Part shown: piece after piece, positions 23,922-32,232 of the stretch
Numbering within the stretch: position 1 is the first letter of the stretch
Layout of the letters: each line of letters starts with the position of its first letter
DNA from: an uncultured Eubacteriales bacterium
Lineage (GTDB): Bacteria; Bacillota; Clostridia; Oscillospirales; Acutalibacteraceae
Reading direction: 5' to 3'
Assembly: GCA_934457415.1 (NCBI GenBank)
Contig: CAKSHM010000004.1
Location: 124,001 to 188,000 of the forward strand
DNA length: 64,000 nucleotides
Position numbers and translations under genes: made by a program
The notes under the pieces: generated by a model
Database searches by the model: none
What the model saw: the letters and a program-made list of their open reading frames with translations, nothing else
What the model was told of the DNA's origin: nothing

Positions 23922-24213
23922 AAATACCCCTCAGTCGCGCATAAAGCGCGCCGACGCTTTTCCTCCAAAAAGACGGGAACCCTTTTGTCTGCTGTCGCAG
24001 ACATTTCCCCTAACAGGGGAATCACCTCTATATGCTAATGCATAAGAAGGGAGCCTTTTTAGTCTCGCACAAACCCAAGCCTCCACTTCAGCCGGAAGGG
24101 GAGGTGGATTTGCCTAAGGCAAAGACGGAAGGGTTTGGTTATATCCGTGCCGTAAGGCACACCTTCGTCTAATGTCTTAAATCTAATATCTAACATCTAA
24201 CATCTAACATTGC
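23922..24213. repeat. Intergenic repeat, copy 5 (inverted, longest)
   Basis: It starts ACAAAATACCCCTCAGTCGC, carries GCGCATAAAGCGC, an extra ~70-nt insert with hairpins (GTCTGCTGTCGCAGAC; CCCCTAACAGGGG), AAGAAGGGAGCC, and the CCTCCACTTCAGCC and GACGGAAGGGTTTGG blocks shared with copy 4. It ends with GTGCCGTAAGGCAC and a TCTAAYR tract (24165-24210). No coding potential. Confidence 0.7.
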
Positions 24214-24221
24214 ACAACAAG

Positions 24222-24501
24222 AAAACGGCTGCGGATATTTCCGCAGCCGAATTTTTTATGTCATTTATATGTAAATGTTTAACATTATTCAATTTTGGTT
24301 TTCCGAAAATTTAATTGTACATTGGACCCACCCGTTCTGTTTATTTGATTTGACACATTCTTTTTAACAGAATCATTTTAATCACCTTAAGTTTTCGGTA
24401 TTTTTTGGTTTACAGGGTTAATTGCCCATCGGACTCAATCCTTTCGAAATTTTGCGGGTTTAAGCTTAACTCTTCTTTGGACTCACCTCTTTCTTTTTTC
24501 T
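24222..24501 (-). ncRNA. Unidentified structured small RNA, about 280 nt
   Basis: On the minus strand a consensus promoter (TTGACA 24531-24536, 17-base spacer, TATAAT 24508-24513) predicts a start near 24501. The transcript would end at the GC-rich hairpin 24226-24249. No plausible protein is inside, only an 11-codon ORF. Potential structure is visible: CCGAAAA/TTTTCGG closing a ~95-nt arm, TTCTGTT/AACAGAA within it, GGGCAATTAACCC, and repeated GAGTCC/GGGTCC elements. The blocks resemble a conserved RNA. The clostridial raiA-motif RNA is one possibility, but I cannot confirm this. Confidence 0.6.
24226..24256. terminator. Terminator of the small RNA
   Basis: CGGCTGCGGA pairs perfectly with TCCGCAGCCG (24240-24249) around a four-base loop. 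T-rich tracts lie on both sides (AATTTTTTAT on plus; TTTTCTTG on minus). Confidence 0.8.
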
Positions 24502-24507
24502 GTCTTT

Positions 24508-24536
24508 ATTATAATGCACAATTCATCATTTGTCAA
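24508..24536 (-). promoter_or_regulatory. Consensus promoter of the unidentified small RNA
   Basis: TTGACA, exactly 17 bases, TATAAT, read on the minus strand. No gene other than the RNA lies downstream before the terminator. Confidence 0.8.
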
Positions 24537-24678
24537 GTATTTTTTAAAAACTTTTGTAAAAAATATTTAAAACGGATTAAAAAGGCGTTTTTTCTCTTAT
24601 CAAGGCTTGGTTACTCTTGACTAAACGGCGAATATATATTAAAATGTAGTTACAAAATAAAAATCAGGAGACTAAACT

Positions 24679-24990
24679 ATGAGTGAAGATATAAAAAAAG
24701 AAGATTATGATCCGGATATAATAACTCTTTCCGATGATGACGGCAAGGAATACACCTTTGAGGTGTTGGATGTTTTGGAGGATGATGATAACCGTTATCT
24801 CGCACTTCTTCCTACATTTGAAGATCCGAAGAAAATGCTTGAGGATTCAGGCGAACTTGTTATCGTCAAGGTAATGGAAGAAAACGGAGAAGAGTATTTT
24901 TGCGAAATTGAGGACGATGACGAATATGAAACCGTTGCGGACGCATTTGTCGACCGTCTTGAAGACTTTTTCGAAATAGACGAGAAATAA
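24679..24990 (+). CDS. DUF1292 family protein (YrzB-like)
   Basis: 103 residues, very acidic. The DUF1292 pattern is clear: IITLSDDDGKEYTFEVLD near 14-31, YLALLP near 40 and a FCEIEDDDEYETVADAF stretch near 74-90. Function is unknown; in Firmicutes it often lies with yrzL/yrrK genes, which are absent here. The Shine-Dalgarno is CAGGAG. A TTGACT...TATTAAAAT promoter-like pair lies about 40 bases upstream. Confidence 0.88.
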   Translation: MSEDIKKEDYDPDIITLSDDDGKEYTFEVLDVLEDDDNRYLALLPTFEDPKKMLEDSGELVIVKVMEENGEEYFCEIEDDDEYETVADAFVDRLEDFFEIDEK

Positions 24991-25000
24991 AATCAGTTTA

Positions 25001-25195
25001 TTTCCTGCCCTGTTCGCGAATCGATGCTGTTATAACCCTACAAGCTTTATTAAAGGAGTCACGCTTAGGACGGCGGGCCTGCAGACCTCCCGCGGCGGTG
25101 CCGAGTTCGGAAGAAGGGAGCACGAAACCGTCCGGCAGATATCCACCTGATTTTTCTCAGGTTATTTAAAGCCGTTACGGCAGGGCGGGATTTTT
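25001..25195 (+). ncRNA. ssrS: Probable 6S RNA
   Basis: About 190 nt. Its ends pair over ten bases (TCCTGCCCTG 25003-25012 with CAGGGCGGGA 25181-25190) and are followed by TTTTT. Inside are blocks I associate with clostridial 6S RNA (CCCTACAAGCTTT, AAGGAGTCACGCTTAGGA, GACCTCCCGCGGCGGTGCC) and a small ACCTGA/TCAGGT hairpin. Size, closing stem and position between two genes fit 6S RNA, which mimics an open promoter and binds RNA polymerase. The assignment is by recalled pattern, not by a search. Confidence 0.72.
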
Positions 25196-25210
25196 AAAAG
25201 GAGTATCTTT

Positions 25211-25780
25211 ATGAAACAATCCGTTAAAATCATTCTTATAGTTGTCGGAGTCATTGCGTTTTTGGCTCTGATTATCGGCGGTACCTACAACGGCCTTTAT
25301 TCAAGGCAGCAAAAGGTTGAAAAGGCGCAGTCGGATATTTCGACTCAGCTTCAGCGCAGAGCCGATCTTATTCCTAACTTTGTTTCCTCTGTAAAGGGTT
25401 ATACAAAGTATGAGGGCGAAACCTATAAGGCTGTAACCGAGGCGAGAGCGTCGGTAGGAAACGCAAAGACAACCGAACAGCAGGCTGACGCGCATAATGA
25501 GCTTAACCGCGCCATTGATATATGGGTAAACGCGGTGACTGAGAACTATCCGGAGCTTAAAGCAGACAAGCAGTTTACGGCTTTGCAGGATGAGCTTGCA
25601 GGCACCGAAAACAGAATTGCAACAGCGAGAAAGGATTATAACACTGCCGTAGAAAAGTATAATTCTTCCGTCGGAAAATTCCCCAAGAATATAATTGCTT
25701 CAATGTTCGGATTTGAAAAAGCCGATTATTTTGAAAGCTCGGCTGACGCGTCAAGCGTTCCGCAGGTGAGCTTTGACTGA
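25211..25780 (+). CDS. lemA: LemA family protein
   Basis: 189 residues. One N-terminal transmembrane span (~5-25) is followed by a helical LemA domain: NGLYSRQQKVEKAQSDISTQLQRRADLIPN near 27-56, NELNRAI and ENRIATARKDYN near 132-144, and a C-terminal FPKNIIASMFGF near 156-167. LemA proteins are membrane-anchored and commonly paired with TPM-domain proteins, as here (four-base overlap). Their biochemical role is poorly defined. AAAGGAG precedes the start. Confidence 0.92.
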   Translation: MKQSVKIILIVVGVIAFLALIIGGTYNGLYSRQQKVEKAQSDISTQLQRRADLIPNFVSSVKGYTKYEGETYKAVTEARASVGNAKTTEQQADAHNELNRAIDIWVNAVTENYPELKADKQFTALQDELAGTENRIATARKDYNTAVEKYNSSVGKFPKNIIASMFGFEKADYFESSADASSVPQVSFD

Positions 25781-26586
25781 TGAGAATAAGCTTTAAAAAA
25801 ATTTTAAGTCTTTTTGCCGTTGTAATTCTGACCTTATTTTCTTTTTGCGGCTGCAGTTCGGAAGAAAGCGGATATCCAAAGGCAACAAGTGACTTTTTCG
25901 TCAATGATTTTGCCGGAGTTCTTTCTGACCGGACCAAAAGCGAGATAATGTCGCGCTCGGCGGCTTTGAGCGAAAACGAAAAGGTCGGGGCGCAGGCGGT
26001 TGTAGTAACCGTTAAGGATACGGGCGGCGAGGATATCGCCGATTATGCGCTCAATCTCGGAAGAGAGTGGGGCGTAGGAGACAAGGATAAAAACAACGGC
26101 GTAGTTATTCTTCTTGCTACCGAACAGAGAGAAATTCAGATAAGCGTCGGCTATGGGCTCGAGGGCGCAATTCCCGACAGCAAGGCAGGCAGAATAATTG
26201 ATAACTACGGTCTGCCGTATCTTAAAGAAAATAAATTTGACGAAGGCGTTCTTGAAATTTACCGCAGCGTTATAAATGAAATCTGCATTGAATACGGGTT
26301 TGAGTACGACGAAAATTATACCCCCGTTGATATGCTTCCGTCATCTTCGGAGGATGAAGAGGCGTCGGCTAAAGCGGTTGTGGGTTCGTGGATAATTCTA
26401 ATTGTCGTAATCATTATTTTATCGCTGATTTTCAGAGGCAGAGGAATATTTTTCTTCTTCGGCGGACCGAGAGGCGGCGGCTTCGGAGGATTCTCTTCGG
26501 GAGGCTCGCGCGGAGGCTTTTCCGGCGGCGGTTTCTCGGGAGGAGGCGGCTCTTTCGGCGGCGGCGGAGCAGGCAGAGGATTTTAA
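25780..26586 (+). CDS. TPM-domain lipoprotein with Gly-rich tail (YgcG family)
   Basis: 268 residues. A lipoprotein-type signal (SFCGC near residue 23) is followed by the TPM domain (~40-165) with FVNDFAGVLS, VVTVKDTGG and IQISVGYGLEGAIPD motifs. A membrane span at ~207-225 and a low-complexity Gly/Ser/Phe tail end the protein. This is the usual YgcG/YdjH layout beside LemA. The TPM domain lies outside the membrane and may act as a phosphatase-like or quality-control module. The ATG overlaps the lemA stop. Confidence 0.9.
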   Translation: MRISFKKILSLFAVVILTLFSFCGCSSEESGYPKATSDFFVNDFAGVLSDRTKSEIMSRSAALSENEKVGAQAVVVTVKDTGGEDIADYALNLGREWGVGDKDKNNGVVILLATEQREIQISVGYGLEGAIPDSKAGRIIDNYGLPYLKENKFDEGVLEIYRSVINEICIEYGFEYDENYTPVDMLPSSSEDEEASAKAVVGSWIILIVVIIILSLIFRGRGIFFFFGGPRGGGFGGFSSGGSRGGFSGGGFSGGGGSFGGGGAGRGF

Positions 26587-26609
26587 TTCAAAAAAATTAA
26601 AAAAAGTTG

Positions 26610-26638
26610 TTGACAAACCGATTTTGTTGTGCTATAAT
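26610..26638 (+). promoter_or_regulatory. Consensus promoter of the isolated 5S rRNA
   Basis: TTGACA (26610-26615), 17-base spacer, TATAAT (26633-26638). The RNA start about 33 bases later leaves room for a short leader. Confidence 0.85.
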
Positions 26639-26670
26639 CTTTTTTGTTGACCGATAAGGGCAACAAAATA

Positions 26671-26786
<116 letters not shown>

Positions 26787-26789
26787 ATT

Positions 26790-26823
26790 CAAAGACCTGA
26801 TGAAAATTCATCAGGTCTTTTTT
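26790..26823 (+). terminator. Terminator after 5S rRNA
   Basis: AAAGACCTGATGAA pairs with TTCATCAGGTCTTT around a short loop, then seven T. Confidence 0.88.
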
Positions 26824-26828
26824 TGAAT

Positions 26829-27026
26829 TTATAAACTTTCGGTATCGTTATCGGTTTTCGGCAGCCCCTGCGAGATATAAGGGAAATTGTTGTCAGAATC
26901 AGAAGTCGGCTGAATGTTATAGGTGCCGTATTTGTTCAGCAGGTCGAAAACATCGTGCGGCTGACCGTGTACCGCCGTCGAGGACGGCGTGAGCCTTATT
27001 TTCTTATTATTTTTAATTTTAATCAC
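26829..27026 (-). CDS. Small conserved-looking hypothetical protein
   Basis: 65 residues with a basic N-terminus and the phrases RLTPSSTAVHG, DVFDLLNKYGTYNIQPTSD and FPYISQGLP. The Pro/Gly-rich ordered pattern looks like a conserved small protein. I do not know a function. The only start in frame is a GTG at 27024-27026 with an AAGGGG that overlaps it, so the start is unsure. It ends just after the 5S terminator and points away from queH. Confidence 0.5.
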   Translation of the reverse strand: MIKIKNNKKIRLTPSSTAVHGQPHDVFDLLNKYGTYNIQPTSDSDNNFPYISQGLPKTDNDTESL

Positions 27027-27093
27027 CCCTTATTATTGTTCCCCGTTTAAATTTATAATTTTAGGGAATTTGCTCCAAAGGAGGGAATAAAAA

Positions 27094-27735
27094 ATGTCCG
27101 AAAATTATCAGTTGCTGTTGGATAGGCAAATCGAAAATATATTAAAATCGGGATATACTCCGTCACTGCTGCTCCATAGCTGCTGCGCGCCCTGTTCAAG
27201 CTATGTTCTTGAATATTTAAGCGAGTATTTTAATATAACTGTTTTATATTATAACCCTAATATTTCATCATTTGAGGAATTCAGTAAGCGTGCCGGAGAG
27301 CAAAAAAGGCTCATAAATGAAATGTGCTTTAAAAATCCCGTTAAGCTTAAAATCTGCGAGTATAGTAATGAAGATTTTTCCCAAATTGAGGCTTTGAGAA
27401 AAAATGACCGCGAGGGCGGAAGAGCTTGCGAAAAATGCTATCGGTTAAGACTTGAAAAATCAGCCTTATATGCTAAAGAAAATAATTTCGATTATTTTAC
27501 CACAACTCTATCCATTTCCCCTCTTAAAAGCTCCGAAAAATTAAATGCTATCGGAAAAGAGCTTGCGGAAGTTTACGGAGTGAAATACCTGTTTTCGGAT
27601 TTTAAGAAGAAAAACGGCTTTAAAAGGTCAACGGAGCTTTCAAAACAGTTCGGTCTTTACCGCCAAAACTACTGCGGTTGCTTTTTTTCAAAAAAAGAAG
27701 CAGAAATAAGAGAAAAAAACCGCAGTTCGCTTTGA
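27094..27735 (+). CDS. queH: Epoxyqueuosine reductase QueH
   Basis: 213 residues. The QueH (DUF208) signature is present: LLLHSCCAPCSSYV near 23-36, CEKCYRLRLEKSA near 109-121 and a late YCGC motif near 194. The Cys residues hold an iron-sulfur cluster and an extra iron. It converts epoxyqueuosine to queuosine in tRNA, replacing the cobalamin enzyme QueG. AAAGGAGGG precedes the start. The serS promoter overlaps its stop. Confidence 0.92.
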   Translation: MSENYQLLLDRQIENILKSGYTPSLLLHSCCAPCSSYVLEYLSEYFNITVLYYNPNISSFEEFSKRAGEQKRLINEMCFKNPVKLKICEYSNEDFSQIEALRKNDREGGRACEKCYRLRLEKSALYAKENNFDYFTTTLSISPLKSSEKLNAIGKELAEVYGVKYLFSDFKKKNGFKRSTELSKQFGLYRQNYCGCFFSKKEAEIREKNRSSL

Positions 27736-27760
27736 CATACCGCATGCAGTATGATATAAT
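27732..27760 (+). promoter_or_regulatory. Consensus promoter of serS
   Basis: TTGACA (27732-27737), 17-base spacer, TATAAT (27755-27760). The -35 box overlaps the queH stop codon. No T-box lies in the 40 bases to the serS start. Confidence 0.85.
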
Positions 27761-27800
27761 AAAAAAAATTGCTTATTTTAAAATATCGGAGGAATTTTAA

Positions 27801-29114
27801 GTGCTGGATATCAGATTTATATGCGAAAATCCGCAGATTGTAAAGGATAATATAAAGAAAAAATTCGAGGACAATAAGCTTCCCCTTGTAGACGAGGTTA
27901 TTTCTCTTTATAAAGAAAAGTGCGACGCAAACAGTAGGGCAAACGAGCTCAGAGCAAACAGAAATAAAATCAGCCGTCAGATAGGCGTTTTAATGGCTCA
28001 GGGTAAAAAGGATGAAGCCGAGGAGACTAAAAAGCTTGTTTCAGAGCAGGCGGAGGAGCTAAAGGCCCTTGAGAAAAAAGAAGAGGAGCTTGATATAAAG
28101 GTCCGCGAAATTCAGATGAAAATTCCGAATATTGTCGATGAAAGCGTTCCCGTAGGTAAGGACGACAGCGAAAATGTCGAGGTCAGACAGTTCGGAGAGC
28201 AAACAAATCCCGATTTTGAAATTCCCTATCATACCGATATTATGGCTCTTTTCAACGGAATAGATAAAGATGCCGCAGGACGTGTTGCAGGAGAGGGCTT
28301 TTATTATCTTATGGGGGATATCGCGAGAATGCATTCCGCGGTTACCGCTTACGCAAGAGATTTTATGATAAACAAAGGCTTTACCTATTGTATTCCTCCT
28401 TTTATGATAAGAAGCAATGTCGTAACAGGTGTTATGAGCTTTGAGGAAATGGACGCAATGATGTACAAAATAGAGGGCGAGGACCTCTATCTCATAGGCA
28501 CCTCGGAGCATTCAATGATAGGTAAATTTATTGATTCTATCACCCCTGAGGAGTCGCTTCCGCTCACACTTACAAGCTATTCTCCGTGCTTCAGAAAAGA
28601 AAAGGGCGCACACGGGATAGAGGAGCGCGGAATTTACAGAATTCATCAGTTTGAAAAACAGGAAATGATTGTTATCTGTAAGCCTGAGGAAAGTATGCAG
28701 TGGTTTGATAAAATGTGGAGCTATTCGGTTGAGCTTTTCAGAAGTCTTGATATTCCTGTAAGGACGCTTGAATGCTGCACGGGCGACCTTGCCGATTTAA
28801 AGGTCAAATCATATGATGTTGAGGCTTGGAGTCCGAAGCAGAAGAAGTATTTTGAGGTCTGCTCCTGCTCAAATCTCGGAGACGCTCAGGCAAGACGGCT
28901 CGGAATCAGAGTCCGTACCGAAGACGGAAAGAAGTACCTTGCGCATACGCTTAATAATACCGTTGTCGCACCTCCGAGAATGCTTATAGCTCTTCTTGAA
29001 AACAATCTTTGTTTTGACGGCGAGTATTACAGTGTTAAGATTCCAGAGGCGCTTCAGCCGTATATGGGCGGAACAAAGGTTATAAAAGCCCAAAAGATAT
29101 ACGAAAAAAAATAA
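27801..29114 (+). CDS. serS: Serine--tRNA ligase
   Basis: 437 residues. An N-terminal long antiparallel coiled coil (~30-100) is followed by the class II core. Visible are GEGFYYLMGDIARMHSA near 159, YSPCFRKEKGAHG near 256 (motif 2), IHQFEKQEMI near 278 and NNTVVAPPRMLIALLEN near 392 (motif 3). It attaches Ser to tRNA-Ser; two tRNA-Ser genes lie at 46355-46667. The start is GTG at 27801 after GGAGGAATTTTAA. A terminator follows at once. Confidence 0.95.
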   Translation: MLDIRFICENPQIVKDNIKKKFEDNKLPLVDEVISLYKEKCDANSRANELRANRNKISRQIGVLMAQGKKDEAEETKKLVSEQAEELKALEKKEEELDIKVREIQMKIPNIVDESVPVGKDDSENVEVRQFGEQTNPDFEIPYHTDIMALFNGIDKDAAGRVAGEGFYYLMGDIARMHSAVTAYARDFMINKGFTYCIPPFMIRSNVVTGVMSFEEMDAMMYKIEGEDLYLIGTSEHSMIGKFIDSITPEESLPLTLTSYSPCFRKEKGAHGIEERGIYRIHQFEKQEMIVICKPEESMQWFDKMWSYSVELFRSLDIPVRTLECCTGDLADLKVKSYDVEAWSPKQKKYFEVCSCSNLGDAQARRLGIRVRTEDGKKYLAHTLNNTVVAPPRMLIALLENNLCFDGEYYSVKIPEALQPYMGGTKVIKAQKIYEKK

Positions 29115-29120
29115 TATCTT

Positions 29121-29156
29121 AAAAAATGTTTGCGGTATCCGTGCAAACATTTTTTG
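29121..29156 (+). terminator. Terminator after serS
   Basis: AAAAAATGTTTGC (29121-29133) pairs with GCAAACATTTTTT (29143-29155). Confidence 0.88.
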
Positions 29157-29175
29157 CTGTATGAGGTAGTACTTT

Positions 29176-29934
29176 ATGAAAAATAAAAAGACTCTTAATA
29201 TTATTCTTATCGTAATTTCTGGAATTATTTTTGTTTCGGCTACCGCGGCGCTTATAATGCGGGTTGTTCCAAAGAAAAATAAATATCTGAAATATAAAAA
29301 TAATTCATCATCTTCTCAGACTTCACAGACGGTTGAAAAGCCCGATAATCCTGTTGATTTTGCGGCACTTACCGCTAAGAATCCCGATGTCTGCGGCTGG
29401 ATAAGTATAGACGGAACAACTATCAACTATCCGATTCTTCAGAGCGGAGACGATACCGAGGAAAACTTTTATCTCACACATGACCTTGAAAGAAAATATA
29501 AATTCGCCGGCAGCGTGTATATTCAAAGGTGCAATAATAATGAGTTTTTGGACAGAAATACCGTTATTTACGGGCATGACCTTGCCGACGGTACTATGTT
29601 TACACCATTGAGGAAATACCGTAACGCCGAATTTTTCAAAACGAACGATACAATTAAGATTTATAAAAAAGGTCATATTCTGACCTATAAGATTTTTTCT
29701 GCATTTGTTTATGACGACCGCCATATAATAAATTCCTTCGATTTCAGCTCAGATGAAGGATATCAGGCGTTTTTGGACGAATGCCTTCACCCCAAGTCTT
29801 TGGCTAAAAATGTAAGAGAGGATATTCCGGTTACGGTCAAGAATAAAATAATAACGCTCAGCACATGTACCGATGTTGCAAGCGAAAGGTATCTTGTCTG
29901 CGCGGTTTTGACCGACGACACCGAAACCAAATAA
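29176..29934 (+). CDS. srtB: Class B sortase
   Basis: 252 residues. A signal anchor (~7-27) is followed by the sortase domain with CGWISIDGTTINYPILQS near 74, the catalytic His in VIYGHDL near 134, the Cys in TLSTCTD near 231 and the Arg in SERYLVCA near 237. It cleaves sorting signals and joins proteins to peptidoglycan. The SPKTG protein at 21734 is a plausible substrate. It is followed one base later by an ABC exporter gene. Confidence 0.9.
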   Translation: MKNKKTLNIILIVISGIIFVSATAALIMRVVPKKNKYLKYKNNSSSSQTSQTVEKPDNPVDFAALTAKNPDVCGWISIDGTTINYPILQSGDDTEENFYLTHDLERKYKFAGSVYIQRCNNNEFLDRNTVIYGHDLADGTMFTPLRKYRNAEFFKTNDTIKIYKKGHILTYKIFSAFVYDDRHIINSFDFSSDEGYQAFLDECLHPKSLAKNVREDIPVTVKNKIITLSTCTDVASERYLVCAVLTDDTETK

Positions 29935-29935
29935 A

Positions 29936-31666
29936 ATGAAAGAATTAAAGAAATTTGCGGCTTATTATAAGCCGCATAAATTTATGTTTTTCCTTGATAT
30001 GACAGCCTCGCTTTTCATATCTTTAATCGGAATGGTTTATCCCGTAGTAACAAACAAAATGTTAAATGACCTTATTCCAAACAAAAAGGTTTCAATGATC
30101 ATATCCGCGGGAATAATCGTATTGATTCTTTATTTTATAAGAATGTGCCTTGAATATTTCGTTCAGTATTACGGCCATATGATAGGCACGAAAATGCAGG
30201 CGCAAATGCGCAGGGATATGTTTTTAAAGCTTGAAAGTCTGCCTTTTTCTTATTTTGATAAGAATGAAACCGGTCAGCTGTTATCAAGAATTACAAATGA
30301 TCTTTTTGATATTGCCGAGCTTGCTCACCACGGCCCTGAAAATCTGATCATCTCATCGCTTACGGTTGTAGGCTCATTCGTGTATCTTTGCACAATAAAC
30401 ATTTATCTTACGCTTATTATTTTTGCCTGCGTGCCGCTTCTTATCTTGGTTTCTTCATATTGCAGAAAGAAAATGCGCGCGGCATTCAGAGAAAGAAGAG
30501 TTACAACAGGTATGATAAACTCTTCAATTGAAAGCAGCATAACAGGAATCAGGGTTACAAAGGCTTTCGGCGGAAGCGAGCGTGAATTTGAAAAGTTCGA
30601 AAAGAATAATAATCTTTTTATTGAAGCTTGCAGAAAGGCCTATCGCTCAATGGGCATTTTCCATTCCTCTTCAAGCTTTATAACAAATGTTTTCAATGTT
30701 ATAATAATAATCGCCGGCGGACTTTTTCTTTATTCGGGAAAAATAAATTTCGGAGATTATGCAACCTTTATTGTTTCCGTAAATGTTTTTATAAATCCTG
30801 TAACGGTGCTTATTGGCTTTATGGAGCAGTTCCAAAACGGCGCGAGCGGTTTTTCGCGCTTTTTAGAGGTTATGGAGGAAAAACCCGAAAAGGAAAATGA
30901 CGGGGCAAAGGATATAAAAAATGTCAGGGGCGAAATAGAATTTAAAAATGTCTCCTTTTCTTACGGTGAAAACGAGCCGGATGCGATTAAAAATATCAGT
31001 CTAAAAATTGAAAAAGGCGAAAAATTAGCTCTTGTCGGTCAGTCCGGCGGCGGAAAAACCACGATTTGTCACTTGATTCCCGCTTTTTACAGGGCAGACA
31101 GAGGTTGCATTACTCTTGACGGGATAAATATAAACGATATCACATTTTCGTCGCTTCGAAAAAGCATAGGAATCGTTCAGCAGGATTTTTTTCTTTTCGG
31201 CGGGACAATAAAAGACAATATACTTTACGGCAGGCCCGACGCAGATTTTGAAGAGGTGGTTTCAGCCGCCAAACGCGCCAATATCCATGATTATGTAATG
31301 TCTCTGCCAAAAGGCTATGATACCGAGATAGGAGAGCGCGGAGTTAGGCTTTCCGGCGGTCAGAAGCAAAGAATTTCGATTGCAAGGGTGTTTCTTAAAA
31401 ATCCAGCGGTTTTAATTCTCGATGAAGCGACAAGCGCACTTGACAATACAACAGAAATACTTATTCAGTCTGCACTTGATGAGCTTTGTAAGGGCAGGAC
31501 TACGATCATAGTCGCCCACCGCCTTTCAACCGTCAAAAGCGCCGATGAGATTGCGGTTATAGATAACGGCGAGATTGCCGAAAAGGGAACCCATGCCGAG
31601 CTGATGAAAAAGAACGGTATTTATAAAAAGCTCTATTCTCTCCAGTTTAGAGAAGAAGAGGTCTAA
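29936..31666 (+). CDS. ABC exporter, fused membrane and ATP-binding protein
   Basis: 576 residues. Six membrane spans (~15-310) are followed by an ATPase domain with Walker A GQSGGGKTT near 365, Q-loop IVQQDFFLFGG, signature LSGGQKQRIS near 471, Walker B VLILDEATSALD near 491 and H-loop AHRLS. This is the MsbA/BmrA half-transporter type that works as a homodimer. The substrate is unknown. The ATG lies one base after the srtB stop with no good Shine-Dalgarno, so translation may be coupled. Confidence 0.9.
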   Translation: MKELKKFAAYYKPHKFMFFLDMTASLFISLIGMVYPVVTNKMLNDLIPNKKVSMIISAGIIVLILYFIRMCLEYFVQYYGHMIGTKMQAQMRRDMFLKLESLPFSYFDKNETGQLLSRITNDLFDIAELAHHGPENLIISSLTVVGSFVYLCTINIYLTLIIFACVPLLILVSSYCRKKMRAAFRERRVTTGMINSSIESSITGIRVTKAFGGSEREFEKFEKNNNLFIEACRKAYRSMGIFHSSSSFITNVFNVIIIIAGGLFLYSGKINFGDYATFIVSVNVFINPVTVLIGFMEQFQNGASGFSRFLEVMEEKPEKENDGAKDIKNVRGEIEFKNVSFSYGENEPDAIKNISLKIEKGEKLALVGQSGGGKTTICHLIPAFYRADRGCITLDGININDITFSSLRKSIGIVQQDFFLFGGTIKDNILYGRPDADFEEVVSAAKRANIHDYVMSLPKGYDTEIGERGVRLSGGQKQRISIARVFLKNPAVLILDEATSALDNTTEILIQSALDELCKGRTTIIVAHRLSTVKSADEIAVIDNGEIAEKGTHAELMKKNGIYKKLYSLQFREEEV

Positions 31667-31667
31667 A

Positions 31668-31875
31668 GATTAGACGGTAGATGTTAGACAAATACCCCAC
31701 ATGCCAGATACTAAACATTAGATGGTAGAAGTTAGACCCAATTAAATTATTATTTAATTTCCGTGCCGAAAGGCACACAACGGTCTAATATCTAACATCT
31801 AATGTCTAACATCTAAAACGGCAGGCATACAACGGTCTAATATCTAGCATCTAATGTCTAATGTCTAATTTAGTA
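31668..31875. repeat. Intergenic TCTAAYR/TAGATRTTAG repeats, copy 6
   Basis: Several 7-mer tracts in both orientations (TAGACGGTAGATGTTAGAC at the left; TCTAATATCTAACATCTAATG and similar at 31793-31869), two GTGCCGAAAGGCAC-like or GGCAGGCAT hairpins and AT-rich DNA. The 102-nt core is absent. No gene. Confidence 0.7.
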
Positions 31876-31876
31876 C

Positions 31877-31903
31877 TTGACAAATACTGAAAAAAGTTAT
31901 AAT
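31877..31903 (+). promoter_or_regulatory. Promoter of the T-box transport operon
   Basis: TTGACA (31877-31882) and TATAAT (31898-31903) with a 15-base spacer, slightly short. The T-box leader begins just after. Confidence 0.6.
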
Positions 31904-31909
31904 ATTATT

Positions 31910-32215
31910 TTAAATAATAAATAATTAAAGGTGTTTGAGCAAAAAGAGTAGCTTGGTGAAAGCTTGAAGAGAGCCGTCGGTTGCTGTAAGGCGGCAGGGA
32001 GTAACTGTTTGCGAAGTACATTTTGCGAGCTGAATGCTGAAAAATATAAGTAGGCATCTCCGGTTTTTATGCGTCCGTTAAATCGCAAAAGCAATTAAAA
32101 AAGATTGCTTTGTAAGGCTTTGCGTGTGAGCGCAGGGTGAAGCAGAGTGGTACCGCGATTATTATAAATTCGTCCCTGCAATCTCTTAAGGATTGCAGGG
32201 CTTTTTTAAATTTTT
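31910..32215 (+). promoter_or_regulatory. T-box riboswitch with candidate UAC (Tyr) specifier
   Basis: All main parts are visible: stem I base (TTGAGCA..TGCTGAA), apical AGAGAGCCGTCGGTTGCTGTAAGGCGGC-type motifs, the T-box bulge AGAGTGGTACCGCG (32144-32157 region), and a terminator (CCTGCAATC...GATTGCAGGG plus six T). The specifier region reads GCGAAG-TAC-ATTTTGCGAGC, so the triplet 32017-32019 is UAC (Tyr). No TGG lies in this loop. Uncharged tRNA-Tyr should allow read-through into the downstream ABC transporter genes. Confidence 0.88.
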
Positions 32216-32232
32216 TCAAAAGGGTGATTTTT

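Noticed and set aside
23783..24025. 80-codon minus-strand frame over the SLOG gene's 3' end and repeat copy 5
   Set aside because: It is antisense to a recognised gene and partly made of the repeat.
24405..24620. Open frame of 71 codons rich in Phe, Cys and Leu on the plus strand
   Set aside because: No Shine-Dalgarno, composition is that of an antisense AT-rich shadow, and it overlaps the promoter and 5' part of the minus-strand RNA.
32011..32030. Tryptophan (UGG) specifier for the T-box
   Set aside because: The transporter family suggests Trp, but no UGG occurs in the specifier loop; UAC is in the expected place.
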